The position numbers and the translations under genes are program-made. A stretch of 64,000 nt of DNA from positions 4,854,369 through 4,918,368 of the forward strand of contig NC_056734.1 in NCBI RefSeq assembly GCF_019279795.1, in the 5' to 3' direction. Positions 45,691 through 56,760 of this stretch are shown in pieces. The notes beneath the pieces are model-generated. The model worked only from the letters and a program-made list of their open reading frames with translations, made no database searches and was not told the origin of the DNA. Source of the DNA: Protopterus annectens. Taxonomy: Eukaryota > Chordata > Ceratodontiformes > Protopteridae. Every line of letters starts with the position of its first letter. Positions within the stretch are counted from its first letter, which is position 1.

Positions 45691-45840
45691 AGCTAGTAAA
45701 AGTGCAGAAAAGGAGAGAACTAGCAGGCCTAAGGGAAAAATTAAAGAGCAGACTTTTGGCACCGATCAGAAGCTTACAAACAGCCCTGGATACAGCAAAT
45801 CTGTATGTGGACTACACTAGTTCCAGAAAAGGCAGGAAAC

Positions 45841-45879
<39 letters not shown>

Positions 45880-46540
45880 TAGAAAGTGAAATGAGATAAT
45901 TTAATATTCAGAAGCTAAAGGGATGGGTCTTTGCCAATAGAATGAGCTGATGTAATATGACTGGGGGGGAGTGTCCAGTATGAACTTTATACCAGAGGTG
46001 GGCAACTCAAAGCCACCAAGACTTAAGACCACCACAAAAACTGGGCAGGGAGGTGGGAAAAAAAGCAATTGTACAGATTACAGAGATATTAAATCAAAAG
46101 TGCAGAAGATAATTGAGAATAAACACTTATCTTTTCCCAATATCACATTAGGCAGTAGGTCAGTCTCTCTGCAGTTTAGAACAGCTTCAGCCAACAGGTA
46201 TATCTGATTTAAAACACTGGCTATTAAAGGTAGAGAAGCAGAAACCTATGCAATCAACAATAACAGTCTTACAGGAATGCCCCTGGCTGGATTAATCTAG
46301 TCCTGTTCACTCTCTCCCACTGAGAAAACAGATAGGCCTCTAGACAAAATATCTCTCTGCAAACTGAAGGTAAAAGTAACAGATGTTCAGTTCTATCACA
46401 CAACAAAAAGGACAGCAAAAACAGTTGTACAGATTAAAATGATAGTAAATCAAAAGTGCAGAAGATAATTGAGAATAAACACATCTTTTCCCATTATTAC
46501 AGTAGGCAGTAGGTCAGTCTCTCTGCAGCTTATGTTGCTT
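45691..46540. repeat. Poly(T) tract and a partly duplicated 120-bp block
   Basis: A T run spans 45842-45877. The block beginning TTGTACAGATTA at 46069 recurs at 46425 with shared text through AAATCAAAAGTGCAGAAGAT, AATTGAGAATAAACAC, TCTTTTCCCA and GTAGGTCAGTCTCTCTGCAG. The two copies are about 356 bp apart, each about 120 bp. The unit is unknown; it may be an old tandem array or 5' repeats of a LINE. Confidence 0.7.
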
Positions 46541-49010
46541 TTTTCTGGGATTTAGAAGCTGATGGTTACAGGATAGTCAGGTTTCTATGGAAGAGATGGA
46601 TGTTTGGGTAAGGTGCTGAATTTTGTTTAGTTTGGGGGTGGAGAAGATCAAGGTGGAGTCATCTTCATACCGGGTCACAGTAGTATGTTTGTTAGCTGTA
46701 TGTAGGTCATCAGCAAAAATATTAAATAGAGTTATTTAATACTCCTACAGGTACAGAGTGTAAGGATGAAATATCATTTAACCATTTAACAGCCTGTGAT
46801 CTGTTCCCAAGCTAGAGATGAGTTAGCACGACCTATAGAAGTCAGTTTATACAGGAGTTTGTGATGTGATACCATGTCAAAGGATTTTCAGAGGTCTAGG
46901 AATAGGGCAGATACGAGCTTACCTGAATTCCTATGTGAAGGGGGACAGTAGATGTGCTATAATGAGGCCAAAATCTATGTTTGGTTTTGGACAGGAGCTT
47001 ATTTTCAGTGCAAACTTGAGTAGTTGTGACTGAATGCACTTCTCAAGGATTTTTAACAGGGGAAACAAGATGGCTATGGATCTGTAGTTTGATATGTTGG
47101 TAGATGGGTTTCCTTTGTGGAGAAGTGGCATATGAGATGTTTTTCCTACAGTGTCGGCATGCAACACTCACTGATAGAACTGTTTATAAGAATGGAGACT
47201 GTATATGCTATTGAATGAGCTGACATTTTTAGATATTCTGCAGGCAGACTGGCACTAGGGTTCTTGGCTTTAGTTTAATTAGCTGTGTCTTAATGGACGA
47301 TATTGGTACAGGTTAGAAAGTCAGTTTGATTTGGTTGGTGGAGTCTGGTTGTGTTACTGGAAAGGGTGAACTGAGGCTTTTCTGAGTGATTAGTGAGGCT
47401 AGGGTTTCAATGTTTTTTAATTGGTTTTCTTTGGTATCAGTTTGGTTATTTATGGAAATAACATCTTGTAAAAAGTGTCCAGAGCTTAATAGTCGGTTTA
47501 CTGATGTCCAGAATGTTTTGGAGTTGTTTTGATTAGGTGTTCAGAATTTAGGGTAGTAGTTTCTTTTGTCTGCTTTGGTCATATGCTTAACTGAGTTTCT
47601 AAGTTGATTGTAGCTTTGTTAATCAGGGTTTTATTTGTGCCCATTTTCTTGGCAATGTCTCTTTGAATCATTATTTGTTTGGTACGTTTTTTTAGCCACG
47701 GAAGGGGGGGTTGGATTTTATGTTTTTTTTCTAAGTGGGACAAGTTCATTTAGTATAGATGCATAGATATTATTGGAAGCAGATACTACCTCATCTAGGG
47801 ATAATTTTTTAAGATATTCTAGTTATATGCTTTAGAGTTATTTATGAACTTGACTATCTGGAACATTGTTAGTTTATGAACTTGATTGTATCAGTGTGTT
47901 TTTTTAACATAGCTGTGATTTCTTATAGCAAATGTGGGGAGGTGGTCACTTAGTGAGTCTGGAAGAGTGTTTGATGAGGTAATATTACTGTGGGCTGAGG
48001 TAAGGATTAAGAGTAGGACAGAGTATTTATGACTATTTTGTTAAAGTGGGAAGGTGTGGATATGAGCTGGGTTAAAATGAATCAATTATTGGCTATTGTT
48101 GGCAAGTCAGAATTTATGGTTAACCAGTTGATGTTGAATTCTCCAACAAAAATAGTTTCTTGAAGTATGTTTAAAGATACCCAAATAAAGATGTCTTCTG
48201 CAGTGCTAACACTATTACCTAGAGGGATATAAATTACTATAATTCATATGAATTTATGGCTGTTACGTTTAAGGACAGAGAGAGAATTTCTACATTATGA
48301 AATGGAGGGGGGGGTGAGTGCTAGTGTATTTTTAAAGAGTATTGCAACCCCACCATTTTTTTATATTTCCTGTCTGCTCCGAGGAAGTTGTAACGAGGGG
48401 TATAATTTTGTTGTCTTTTATATCATTTTTTTGCCAGGTGTTTGTTATAGCAACTATATCAGGAGAATGGTGGGTAATCCATGCAAGCACTTATGTTACC
48501 CTGTTGCAGATATTTCTGATGTGTATGTTGAGAAAATGAAGATATTATAGGTTTGGAGAAGGGATAACACTAGATGAAGAGATTTGGTTTGGGGGTGTAT
48601 TGTTGGGGCAGCTGATAGAGCCTGGATTGGGGTTAATATCACTACTTTAAGATGAGATTATGTCTTTGTAGTGGAGAGGATAAAGCCATTTATGCTTAGT
48701 TTGTTTGTTAATGATGAGATGGGGGTTTTGGTATTTGAATTTAAAAGTTGGGTGGGTTATGTGCTGTATAAGTTAGTACCTATGGAATTACAGTTGTGGG
48801 AGGTATGTGTTTTAGAAGTAAAGTTGTGTATTACAGGAAGTTTTTTGTTAGAGTAGTTTTAGGGTCAGTGCAGTTAGTATATGCACTTGAAACATTTTGA
48901 ATGGGTGTGGAAAAAAGTCTAGGATGTGAATGTAGTATAGCTGAAACACAGAGACTTATGTGTTTTAAGGAGGTGTGGATTACAGAAGGAGATAGACATG
49001 AGGTGGGAAT
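46541..49010 (-). pseudogene. LINE ORF2 (LINE-X, Jockey superfamily), endonuclease to RT, heavily decayed
   Basis: On the minus strand, endonuclease motifs are KNGGVAILFKNTLALT (48355-48310) and VFVGEFNINWLTINSD (near 48150-48110; normally GDFN..W). RT motifs are MPLLHKGNPSTNISNYRSIA then LLKILEKCIQSQLLKF (47130-47020), GKLVSALFLDL.KSFDMVSHH (46925-46865) and YEDDSTLIF (46650 region, from the ADD box). It ends at 46541 against the duplicated block, so the C-terminus is missing. The clade (L2, Rex1 or similar) cannot be fixed by eye. The right edge near 48925-49010 is resampled at 52455-52560. Confidence 0.65.
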
Positions 49011-49225
49011 TTATAACCTGGATTTTAAAGGGACCAATGGCATAATGTGATGATGACTAGGTTGCTCTTTTATTCATTGGTAGACATTCTACATTGGATA
49101 AGAGCAAGAAATGATGGGTTCCCCACTTAGCATTAGAATTAGAATTAGAATTTTTGAAGGGGTTGCAGACCAGTACTTCATTTCTTAGGTTTACATATAA
49201 TACTAACAATTACAAAATTCAGTAG

Positions 49226-49663
49226 TTGGATGTGGAGATTTCTAAGACTACGCAGAGTAATTTTACTACTCAAATATATTGTAAACCTAGTTATTGCAAT
49301 GCTTTCTTGGGTTTTGACAGTTGTCACCTCTTTTTTCAAAAGAAAGGGGTGGTAAAAAGTCAACTGATTAGAACTTCTAGGTTGACATCACTTGACAGTG
49401 CTTGTTTGGACCAGTTTCAAGTATTGAAAGAAATGTTCCTTAATAGGGGATACCTGGGGTCCCTGATTAATAAACTACAGGACAAGGTTTGGGCACATCA
49501 TAGGGACCATTATTCTCGGAGTATTTCCATGCGGTTGGGGCAAATGACCATAGGAAGGAAAAAACCGAAGGAGGTTCTGAATTTTAACAACAACATGGTT
49601 ATGCATTATTCCTTAGATGCTGGGGATGTTCAGAATATTATTTGGAAGAATTGGCACTTGTAA
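49226..49663 (+). pseudogene. PLE-D RT thumb region, 145-codon open stretch
   Basis: This is the longest open part of PLE-D, covering the segment after RT motif C in PLE proteins. SNFTTQIYCKPSYCNAFL corresponds to the T..YRK.......LH block and KKGVVKSQLIRTSRLTS to the KR.IIRGQLIRASRICS block of PLE-A. The start Met is not biological because the copy is 5'-truncated. The frame shifts near 49640 into the segment that carries FYIGKTV. Confidence 0.7.
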
Positions 49664-49951
49664 TCTAACAATTCAGACATTAATAAACACCTTTCTTTGT
49701 TCCCCAGTTTTACCTTTAAGAGCAAAAGGAATATTAAACTTTTGTAGGAGAAACTGGGTTTTGGGTCAGTGGACCCACCGATTACAAGAAAGTGTGGTCA
49801 GTGTAACCATTGTGCCTATATTTGTTCCTCAGGTCTGGTCTACTAGGATGACACAGGTCAGGAGTGGTGGAAGATATAACTGTAATTCTGAGAGAGTTGT
49901 TGATCTTGCATTATGTGACACTTGCACAGCATTCTATATTGGCAAGACTGT

Positions 49952-50090
49952 GGTTCATAGGTTCATAGGGTAGTACTAAGCTAACTGCCCTTGCGAGCCA
50001 TTGTAAGCCTAGCCAATTGTCCCTTGTGAGACTCAAGCCCTGCACCTTGTGTTTGTAAGGCAAACACCTTAACCATTAGGCCACCCTCCC
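49952..50090 (-). mobile_element. tRNA-derived SINE with CR1-type 3' tail, inserted in the PLE-D nuclease
   Basis: Read on the minus strand, an A-box-like TGGCCTAATGGTTAAGG, a TTGCCTTACAAACA anticodon-arm-like segment, and a B-box-like GCTTGAGTCTC form a tRNA-like head of about 65 nt, resembling tRNA-Val with a TAC anticodon. The remainder, GGCTAGGCTTACAATGGC and CTATGAACCTATGAACC, matches the CR1 3' end at 41703-41770. So the SINE most likely uses CR1 machinery. I did not find a target duplication. Confidence 0.7.
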
Positions 50091-50540
50091 AATTCTTTCA
50101 ATAAGAGGCTTTATCAGGACTTGCATAGTGTTCGGAGAAATGACAACATAAGTGCTTTGGCTAGTCATTCTAATCTGTGTCCAGGGTTTCAAAGGTTTAA
50201 ATTTTTGGTTTTAGAACAAGTTAAAGTCAGGGTGTTAGCATGAATTTTCTTTTGCAACGTGAGATGTATTGGCAGTTGCATTTTGATGCCACACAACACC
50301 CCATGTTAAATGAAAATGTATCTATTTCAAGTATTTTGAAAATGAGAGTGAGTAGCTGTTAGACTTTTCCTTTAGTTTCTTAATAAAATTTTGTAATAGG
50401 ATGCTTTTTAATTGCTTAGTTTATGACATAAGAACCTATATAATTCTGTTGCAAGTTGATTGGTGGATTTTGTGGGTGTGTGTGTCAGTTGGTGGTTTAT
50501 TTGTTTATATATAAAGATTTTTTAATTCACAATGGTGCTT

Positions 50541-50569
50541 CTTATGATGTCAAAATTAGATGAAAATGC
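50541..50569 (+). ncRNA. Decayed hammerhead-like motif of PLE-D
   Basis: CTTATGATGTC...GATGAAAATGC aligns with CTGATGAAGTC...GATGAAAGCGC of PLE-C at 31109-31140. Core box 1 has lost its consensus, so the motif is a remnant. An identical remnant lies in the local copy at 52029-52057. Confidence 0.5.
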
Positions 50570-50684
50570 TTAACCTCTCGTGCATTTGTTTTTGTTTTTT
50601 ATTAAAGTTTAACAGAGAGCTCTATCAGACAGATTGGATGTTTTTATTTTTAAATCTGCATATTTTGCTAATTGCTTTGGTGTA

Positions 50685-50961
50685 CTATTAGATTTTTGAA
50701 GTGAACTCCGTCGACTGTACTGCTGTCGAACACAGAAGTTCAAAAACGATAATATCGAACACCAAAAGCCAACCTAGGAACGGTTTTAACATGGGTCGAG
50801 ATAGGTGTTCAGTGTTATTGCTGAACTACAAACCTCTCCCCTATCTCGACCCATATTAAAACCCATTCCTAGGTTGGCTTTAGGTGTTGGATATTACCGT
50901 TTTTGAACTTCCGTGTTCAACAACAGTACAGTCGATGGAGTTCGCTTCGAAAATCTAATAG
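50685..50961. mobile_element. Tc1/mariner-type MITE, 277-bp near-perfect palindrome
   Basis: TA at 50683-50684 and 50962-50963 flanks inverted repeats starting CTATTAGATTTTTGAAG and, reversed, CTATTAGATTTTCGAAG. The arms of about 120 bp match almost throughout, including CTGTCGAACAC, GTTCAAAAACG and CATGGGTCGAGATAG, with a loop of about 40 bp at 50803-50842. There is no transposase. Arm motifs overlap those of the MITE at 8.2 kb, so the two families are related. Confidence 0.85.
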
Positions 50962-51942
50962 TAAACCATTACTTTTTTACTGTTTTTGTGTGCATTTGTG
51001 CTTGAGTAGACATTTATTAATGGAAGACCTTATTCAATTTTTGGAATTAAGATATTCCATGATTTTGCTTAGAAGGAGGCTGGTGTAAGTAATTGGCATA
51101 TTTTATATCATAATTTTAGCTGTGAGAGAGCTTTGTTTATAATAATGTCTGTGTGCTTAGAGAAGAATGATGGGCAGTCAAGGGTGAGCCTAGTTATCTA
51201 TCTTTATATACAAGTGGAAGGTTGCATCCTTTGGTGGCTGTTGCCACATGTCCCACTTTATTTATAAGTTCATAAATTATCAAAACCACTGTATTAGGCC
51301 ACACAGGCCATATCAATGTACTGACTCCTTAAAACTAGGATCATATACTTTGTTACCCAAGATGTAGGACACTTCCTATTTGAGCATTTGTTTCACATGA
51401 AAAAAAAACATGAAAAAAGCCAATGTCCTGAGAATTTCCTAAGTTTTCTTTAACAGTTGCATAATGCAGTTATTTTGTGTATCTGAATCACCTGAACATT
51501 ATATAAAACTGCATAAACAACTGCAATTCTACAAGAAGGAGATTTTATTTTAGCAAATAAATAAATAAATAAAATGAAATAAAGTCCTTTATAATGATTG
51601 TGGGTGTAGTGTAGCTTGTTTGCATTATCTCACATCTCCATAAACATGTTCTATTTTGGACATTTGAAAATTTGACATCCCAAATCTTCAGTGCAGATCA
51701 AACTCTGTCTAATGGGGTTCTATCCTTGATATCATTTTCTTCTTCATATCTGTTATTAGCCTCGGGAAATGGAATGAGAAAAGCCACATTACACAGCATG
51801 TGCATAGTTCCCTAAAAAATGTGTATACAAAACCTGCCAACAGAAAACCAGGTAAGTCAAATTAATCAAATTATGCATCTACTTAGCCTTGATATAGAAG
51901 CATGTCATTCAGATGGTATCAACCACCCCCCAAATCCCCCAT

Positions 51943-52183
51943 GTTGATTGGTGGATTTTGTGTGTGTGTGTGTCAGTTGGCGGTTTATTTGTTTATATAT
52001 AAAGATTTTTTAATTCATAATGGTGCTTCTTATGATGTCAAAATTAGATGAAAATGCTTAACCCCTCGTGCATTTGTTTTTGTTTTTTATTAAAGTTTAA
52101 CAGAGAGCTCTATCAGACAGATTGGATGTTTTTATTTTTAAATCTGCATATTTTGCTAATTGCTTTGGTGTATTATTAGATTT
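51943..52183. repeat. 241-bp local copy of the PLE-D 3' end, R1 flank and MITE start
   Basis: This segment aligns without length change to 50455-50695 with only a few mismatches. It includes PLE-D 3' UTR with the hammerhead remnant, 30 bp of R1, and the first bases of the MITE (TTATTAGATTT versus CTATTAGATTT). It interrupts R1 about 1.25 kb from its source, in the same orientation. No target duplication is visible, which argues against ordinary retrotransposition. Confidence 0.8.
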
Positions 52184-54093
52184 ACCATATGTAGATATAC
52201 AACGATTTAGAAAAGTGAATGACTTTCGATGAGTGACATAAATAGTTTACTCCAATGAACAGCACAGTACAACAAATTAACAGAAAAACTTTCTAGGAAT
52301 TATCACTTAGCGAAACTGGATCAGAGAAATTACATTCTAGGAGAACCAAATCACCCATGGGTACAGAGTGTTTCAGCAAACAGGCTGAATTATATGAAGG
52401 CATTTTTTTTTTTTTTTTGTCCTTGCTTCTTACCTATTGTACATCTTCCAGATGAATGCAATATTATAGAAACAGAGAGACATATATGTTTGGAAGAGGT
52501 GTAGATTATAAAAGTAGAAAGAGGTGAGATGGGGAAATAGCTTTATGATTTGTTTTAAAGTTAAGTAGGAGGGGTTTGGTTTCTATAAATTTGGATGTAG
52601 TAGGGAGGATGGGAATTAGGGGTAGGGTAGGGGAGTAGAGTGAGCCCAAGCATTAGTAAGGGTGAGCAGAGTGGGGCGCCCACTAAAACAAGGAAAGGTA
52701 AGGCTCAAAAACAATCAGTAAAATGGAGAATATCAAATAGTTAGCACTGAGAATTATTTTGCATCCTGTATCCTAAATGCTAATGAGTAAGGTGCCTTTA
52801 TTACAGAGGCAGAGAAAAGGTGGTATATGTGAAAGTGTGGTACACTGTATTTGGATGGTTGCACTTCCAGCAATGAGTATTATGTTGCAGACGTTCTCTA
52901 TAATATAATATAATAAACCCTCTATACTATTTAATACTAGTACTAATATCCGCAATTTGAACCAAATAATATTATTCACAGTCATATACTAGCATTTAAA
53001 TATAGTTCCTGAGAATAACCGCTCTTTAACAGCTTTGTCCACAGCATGGGGTCTTGGGGGTTAACAACTTCCAGTGCTTAGTGATGCAGTTCATAACTAA
53101 GGCTAATAATTACAGCAGATCAGAGAAAAACAGGAAAATATAATATTGTATCAGGGGTACCTGGGGAGGGGGGGAGAGATAATAAAAGTGCCACTGCACT
53201 GCTGACTGACCCATTTCTGTTTTGTTCTTTCATTAAAGTATATCTGATTGATGACAGAAAGAATCAATAAGCCAATTCAGCCTGCACTTTACATGCTTTT
53301 ATTATTTTACCTACCTTTCATTCCTCTACTCCCTCAACCTTTTTCCACATACCTGCTGCCATTTAAAATGTTTCTGTGGATTCACTCCTCCCCCAGCTCA
53401 TTCTGGCAGTCTTTTACATGGGTCCACAGTCCTCTCCATGAAGAAGTACTATCCACCCTGCCATGGCACTTTCTCCTTGTTTTATTTCATGATTGAAATA
53501 AAATATTCATGATTTGTAGAAGCACCATGGTGAGCTGTCCATCCAGCTTACCACAAATGTAAATGAAGCATTTCAGGAGAGCAGCACATGATAATGAGTC
53601 TTGTTCTTTTCCCCAGAAATGCCTGCAGTAAGTGATTTACCCAGCCATTCATTGAAATGCTTGCCTGCATAAATAATCCCTACCAGCCACATTAATTAAT
53701 GCAGTCAAAATCCGCATTCACCCATTACTATCAAAAGGGAAGATCAGGTTAGAGGTAAGTGTCCGGAAGTTTAGTGAGAAGATAGTGGTGAGGTATGTGT
53801 GCATGTATTTATGTGTATGGGAGCATACATCTCAACTCCCCTTTGACTAATGAGGACTGGATGTACTATGGGAGAGAGACACTTAATTATTAGTTAAACT
53901 CACTTAAAATTAATAGAGCAACAGATATTTTTTTTAAAAGAAGCTGCAATTGAATTAATAGAACTATGAATCTCTAATGTCTGGCATTATTGACTGACTG
54001 CATTTGTCCATGACAGGGACATAGGAAATGCAAGATGCAAAATCATGGACATTCTGTTAAATCATGGGCAACGGAGCAGTATGGGGATGTGTC

Positions 54094-54097
<4 letters not shown>

Positions 54098-54143
<46 letters not shown>

Positions 54144-54165
54144 TGTGTGTGTGTGTGTGTGTGTA
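54098..54165. repeat. (TG)n microsatellite
   Basis: About 33 TG units with one C interruption at 54143. Confidence 0.95.
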
Positions 54166-54713
54166 TGTTGCGGGGAGTGAATGAATGTGTGAGTGACTCT
54201 GCCAGCAAGATACTTCAGTCCCCACTAGTGATTACTGCGGCAAAGTGCTTGTTAGCACTTGTGATTATTACTGAGAGATTCAGAGCCATGCAAATTAGTT
54301 GATGATTGTGTCTTTCCTTGCTGTGACTAATGCACCTCTGAATCACTGGTTTTCATGATTGTGTTAGAGGGCCCTTTTTAATTGCAGTCAATGCTCATGG
54401 CTTGCCTCTTCATGAATCATGGCCTTTGTGTTTCCACATTTTCCATCTCTGACTGCTTACTTTGCATATTAATACAACCCAACTTTTGTCTGTGTCATAC
54501 TTTATCTGTTCTGTTCAGTTTTTTTTTTCCTTTTTCCTCTTCATCCCTTCTTTCCCAACTTGCATATTAGTTATAGGGTACAATCATTGAGATGTACCTT
54601 TCTAAGCTTGCTTTGAACACTACCATCCATACTTGGCTAAGATACAGCCTCTTGATGGACAGAGCTTGCCTGTCTGTCAGATCTCATTATCTTAAGAATC
54701 CTGAACCTTAGTT

Positions 54714-54782
54714 TTATTATTTTATTTTATTTATTTATGTATACATACATTTATTTATTTATGTATTCATTTATTTATTTAT
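54714..54782. repeat. (TTTA)n-rich low-complexity tract
   Basis: Imperfect TTTA and TGTA tetramers over about 70 bp. Confidence 0.85.
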
Positions 54783-55914
54783 CATGCTTCTTTATGAGCA
54801 ACCTAGAAAATATAAAGAGGGGAGATACCTCAAACCAGACAGGCTAGTGTTTGTCACATAGTTGCTATAACCTTTCTTGAATTATATAAGTATCTCACAT
54901 TCCCAAAATATATGGAGTTAGTCACCCATGGAGTTGATTTTACATCTTGAGCAAAATGATGAAACTATGGAAAACATCCTTGTTAACCTTGATAACATAT
55001 AAAAGTAGTTAATTGACATTTCCATCCTAAACCTTCATTTTATAGATTTGGCAGCATATCCTAGAGCTAGGAATAATTCACTCCATTTTTCTTGGATAAT
55101 CTCTATATTTAACTCTCATGGCCATGCTAGTCTAAATTAATCAATAACACTAATGTTAATGCCCTACTAACATCTTATAAGTCTTAATAATTATAGTCTT
55201 ATGGTTGAGTTTTTATCTCTAGCCTCAGAAAACATGAGCAACACTGATGCCAGTTTTCTTTCTTTGTTCGGCAGAGCTTGCAATCTTGAAGCTTTTCCAT
55301 TCATTAAATCAGTCCCAAGTAAATGACAGACCGTCCCTCACCAATTTTTTTCTCAGTAGATTAAATTGTTATATTCCTTCACTCCCCTTTTACCCTGAAT
55401 ATTAAATTTACCCAAGACTTAGACACATTTATAGAAAGTAAGTAAATTAACCAATTTTTTCATTTTATTTTTTAGGCCCATCAATGGTTGTTTATTTTCT
55501 ATTAGTAATATAGAATCAAGTCTTGACCTGTTATGGTATGAGAAACCTAATTTGGGAAAGAAACCCATTCCCCTGAATTCAATATAATAGTCCTCCATCT
55601 TGCCTTATATTTCGGAAGTAATAAGTAACATAAGAGACTCAGTCTAGCTGGTTGTGTACAAAATGTAAAACTGCGAACTCCCAAATTTCCCTGTAATGCT
55701 GGTAGAGTGATAATTTCCCAACTAATGCTACATTTACCTCTGCCTCATAAAAAGTTGATACATTGCCTTTTTAATTTTGGCAAGAATTCCACCAGTGGAG
55801 ATACAAGTATTCCCTGTACTGTGTAAAGTACTAAAGGTAGAATAAACCATTATGCTTTTTTAAAATCAGTAGATACCTCTCCATTTGACAAAAAATTCTT
55901 TACATTTAACTAGT

Positions 55915-56148
55915 ATTTTATTTATTTTTATTTAACATTTTGTTTACCGGGAAACTCTGACTTGGAACAAAGCCAATTTTTAGCGGAGGCCCGGGGAGAA
56001 ATGCTCCAGATGCATGTCTTTGTACTGTGGGAGGAAACCAGAGCACCCAGAGGAAAGCCACACAAACGCAGTGAGGACATGCAGACTCTGCACAGAAGGC
56101 ACCCCAGCCGAGAATCGAACCGAAGAACCTCTTGCTGTGAGGCAACAT
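55915..56148 (-). mobile_element. tRNA-headed V-SINE-like element with LINE-Z tail
   Basis: On the minus strand: GTTGCCTCACAGCAAGAGG and a B-box GGTTCGATTCTCGG from a tRNA-Val-like head, then the conserved middle CTGGGGTGCCTTCTGTGCAG, GTTTGTGTGGCTTTCC, TGGTTTCCTCCCACAGTAC and AAAGACATGC. Last comes the tail ATTTCTCCCCGGGCCTCCGC and TTTCCCGGTAAACAAA with an AAATAAATAAA end. The middle part is one seen widely in fish and amphibian SINEs, which I believe belongs to the V-SINE group. The tail equals the LINE-Z 3' end. The head is truncated at its 5' side. Confidence 0.75.
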
Positions 56149-56366
56149 GTTTAGAGTTAGAGACTAGCAAAGACTCTTTTAAAATTAGTGGCGCTCCATT
56201 TAGACAGCTAAAGCTTAAGCTACCCACTCTTTCATACTGAAATGCTTAGTGCAGACTGCAGTGCTTAGGATATTAATCCATTTTTTTTCCATTTTGTCTT
56301 TAAATTCTGCAACATGTATTGCAAGAATGCCAGTTATTGGAGAGCCACATTCTGCCTGTCAGTAGT

Positions 56367-56760
56367 CATCTTGGGATTAATGCTTCTGTTTTCTCCTGGT
56401 GAGAGAAGGAGCACAGGGTCATTATTTCCTGGAGACTGCTGATCACCAGAAAGCCCAATAACTGCTTCATAGGTGACAGCTTGGAATTTGTGTTTATATT
56501 CCACTCCTGGTGTGAGAAGGAGGAGAATGCAGTGATTCCTGACTGTTTCTGGTTGGGCAGTGAATGTCTTTGCCTGGTGTTACTGATTGGTCTGGTCTGG
56601 ACAAGGCATCCACCAGGAAAAGGCTACAACAAGACTACAGACCCTTGCACCATCTGGGACAAGACTGTGGATCACCAAACAGGCTGTGGCCTTCTTCTCA
56701 TCTTGGGATTGGTGCTAATGTTTTGCTTCTGGTGAGAGAAGAAGCAAAGGAGCATTGTAT
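56367..56760 (+). promoter_or_regulatory. CR1-C 5' UTR monomers
   Basis: Blocks at 56367 (CATCTTGGGATTAATGC), 56477 (AGCTTGGAATTTGTG) and 56700 (ATCTTGGGATTGGTGC) are each followed by CTCCTGGTG(A/T)GAGAAG or similar. Spacing of about 110 and 223 bp reproduces the CR1-A pattern. Promoter role is inferred from position. Confidence 0.55.

Larger units (their letters stand above)
49134..50652 (+). mobile_element. PLE-D: 5'-truncated Penelope-like element in R1
   Basis: Coding remnants: FTTQIYCKPSYCNAFLGFDS (thumb), VVKSQLIRTSRL, FLNRGYLGSLI, DVQNIIWKNW, then CDTCTAFYIGKTV (GIY-YIG), interrupted by a SINE. After it come FNKRLYQDLHSV, RFKFLVLEQV and HPMLNENVSISSILKMR, parallel to the PLE-A C-terminus. 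The protein is therefore cut within the nuclease domain. The 3' UTR holds a decayed hammerhead at 50541-50569. A (TTAGAA)n-like run at 49132-49153 marks the left edge. No clear target duplication was found. Confidence 0.75.
49013..52445 (-). repeat. Composite repeat R1, copy 2, enlarged by nested insertions
   Basis: Same landmarks as copy 1: AACCTGGATTTTAAAGG at 49016, TGTGTGCATTTGTGCTTGAG at 50987, GTATTAGGCCACACAGGCC at 51291, GGGAAATGGAATGAGAAAAG at 51765, CAGAGTGTTTCAGCAAA at 52364. Relative to copy 1 it contains PLE-D (49134-50652), a mariner MITE (50685-50961) and a 241-bp local copy (51943-52183). Similarity outside the insertions is roughly 80% by eye. Confidence 0.75.
52446..55914. 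other. No recognisable gene; two microsatellites
   Basis: 52455-52560 resembles 48925-49027 (about 70%), as if a flank of R1 copy 2 were duplicated. The rest shows no protein motif or element I can name. The best ORF (53248-53496) is hydrophobic and proline-rich without family signature. Confidence 0.4.

Noticed and set aside
49131-49156. Telomere-like repeat (TTAGAA)n
   Set aside because: The hexamer is not TTAGGG and only about four units are present; treated as the edge of PLE-D.
53248-53496. 82-codon hydrophobic ORF that could be read as a small membrane protein
   Set aside because: No start context, splice structure or conserved motif; pyrimidine-rich composition explains the hydrophobic residues.
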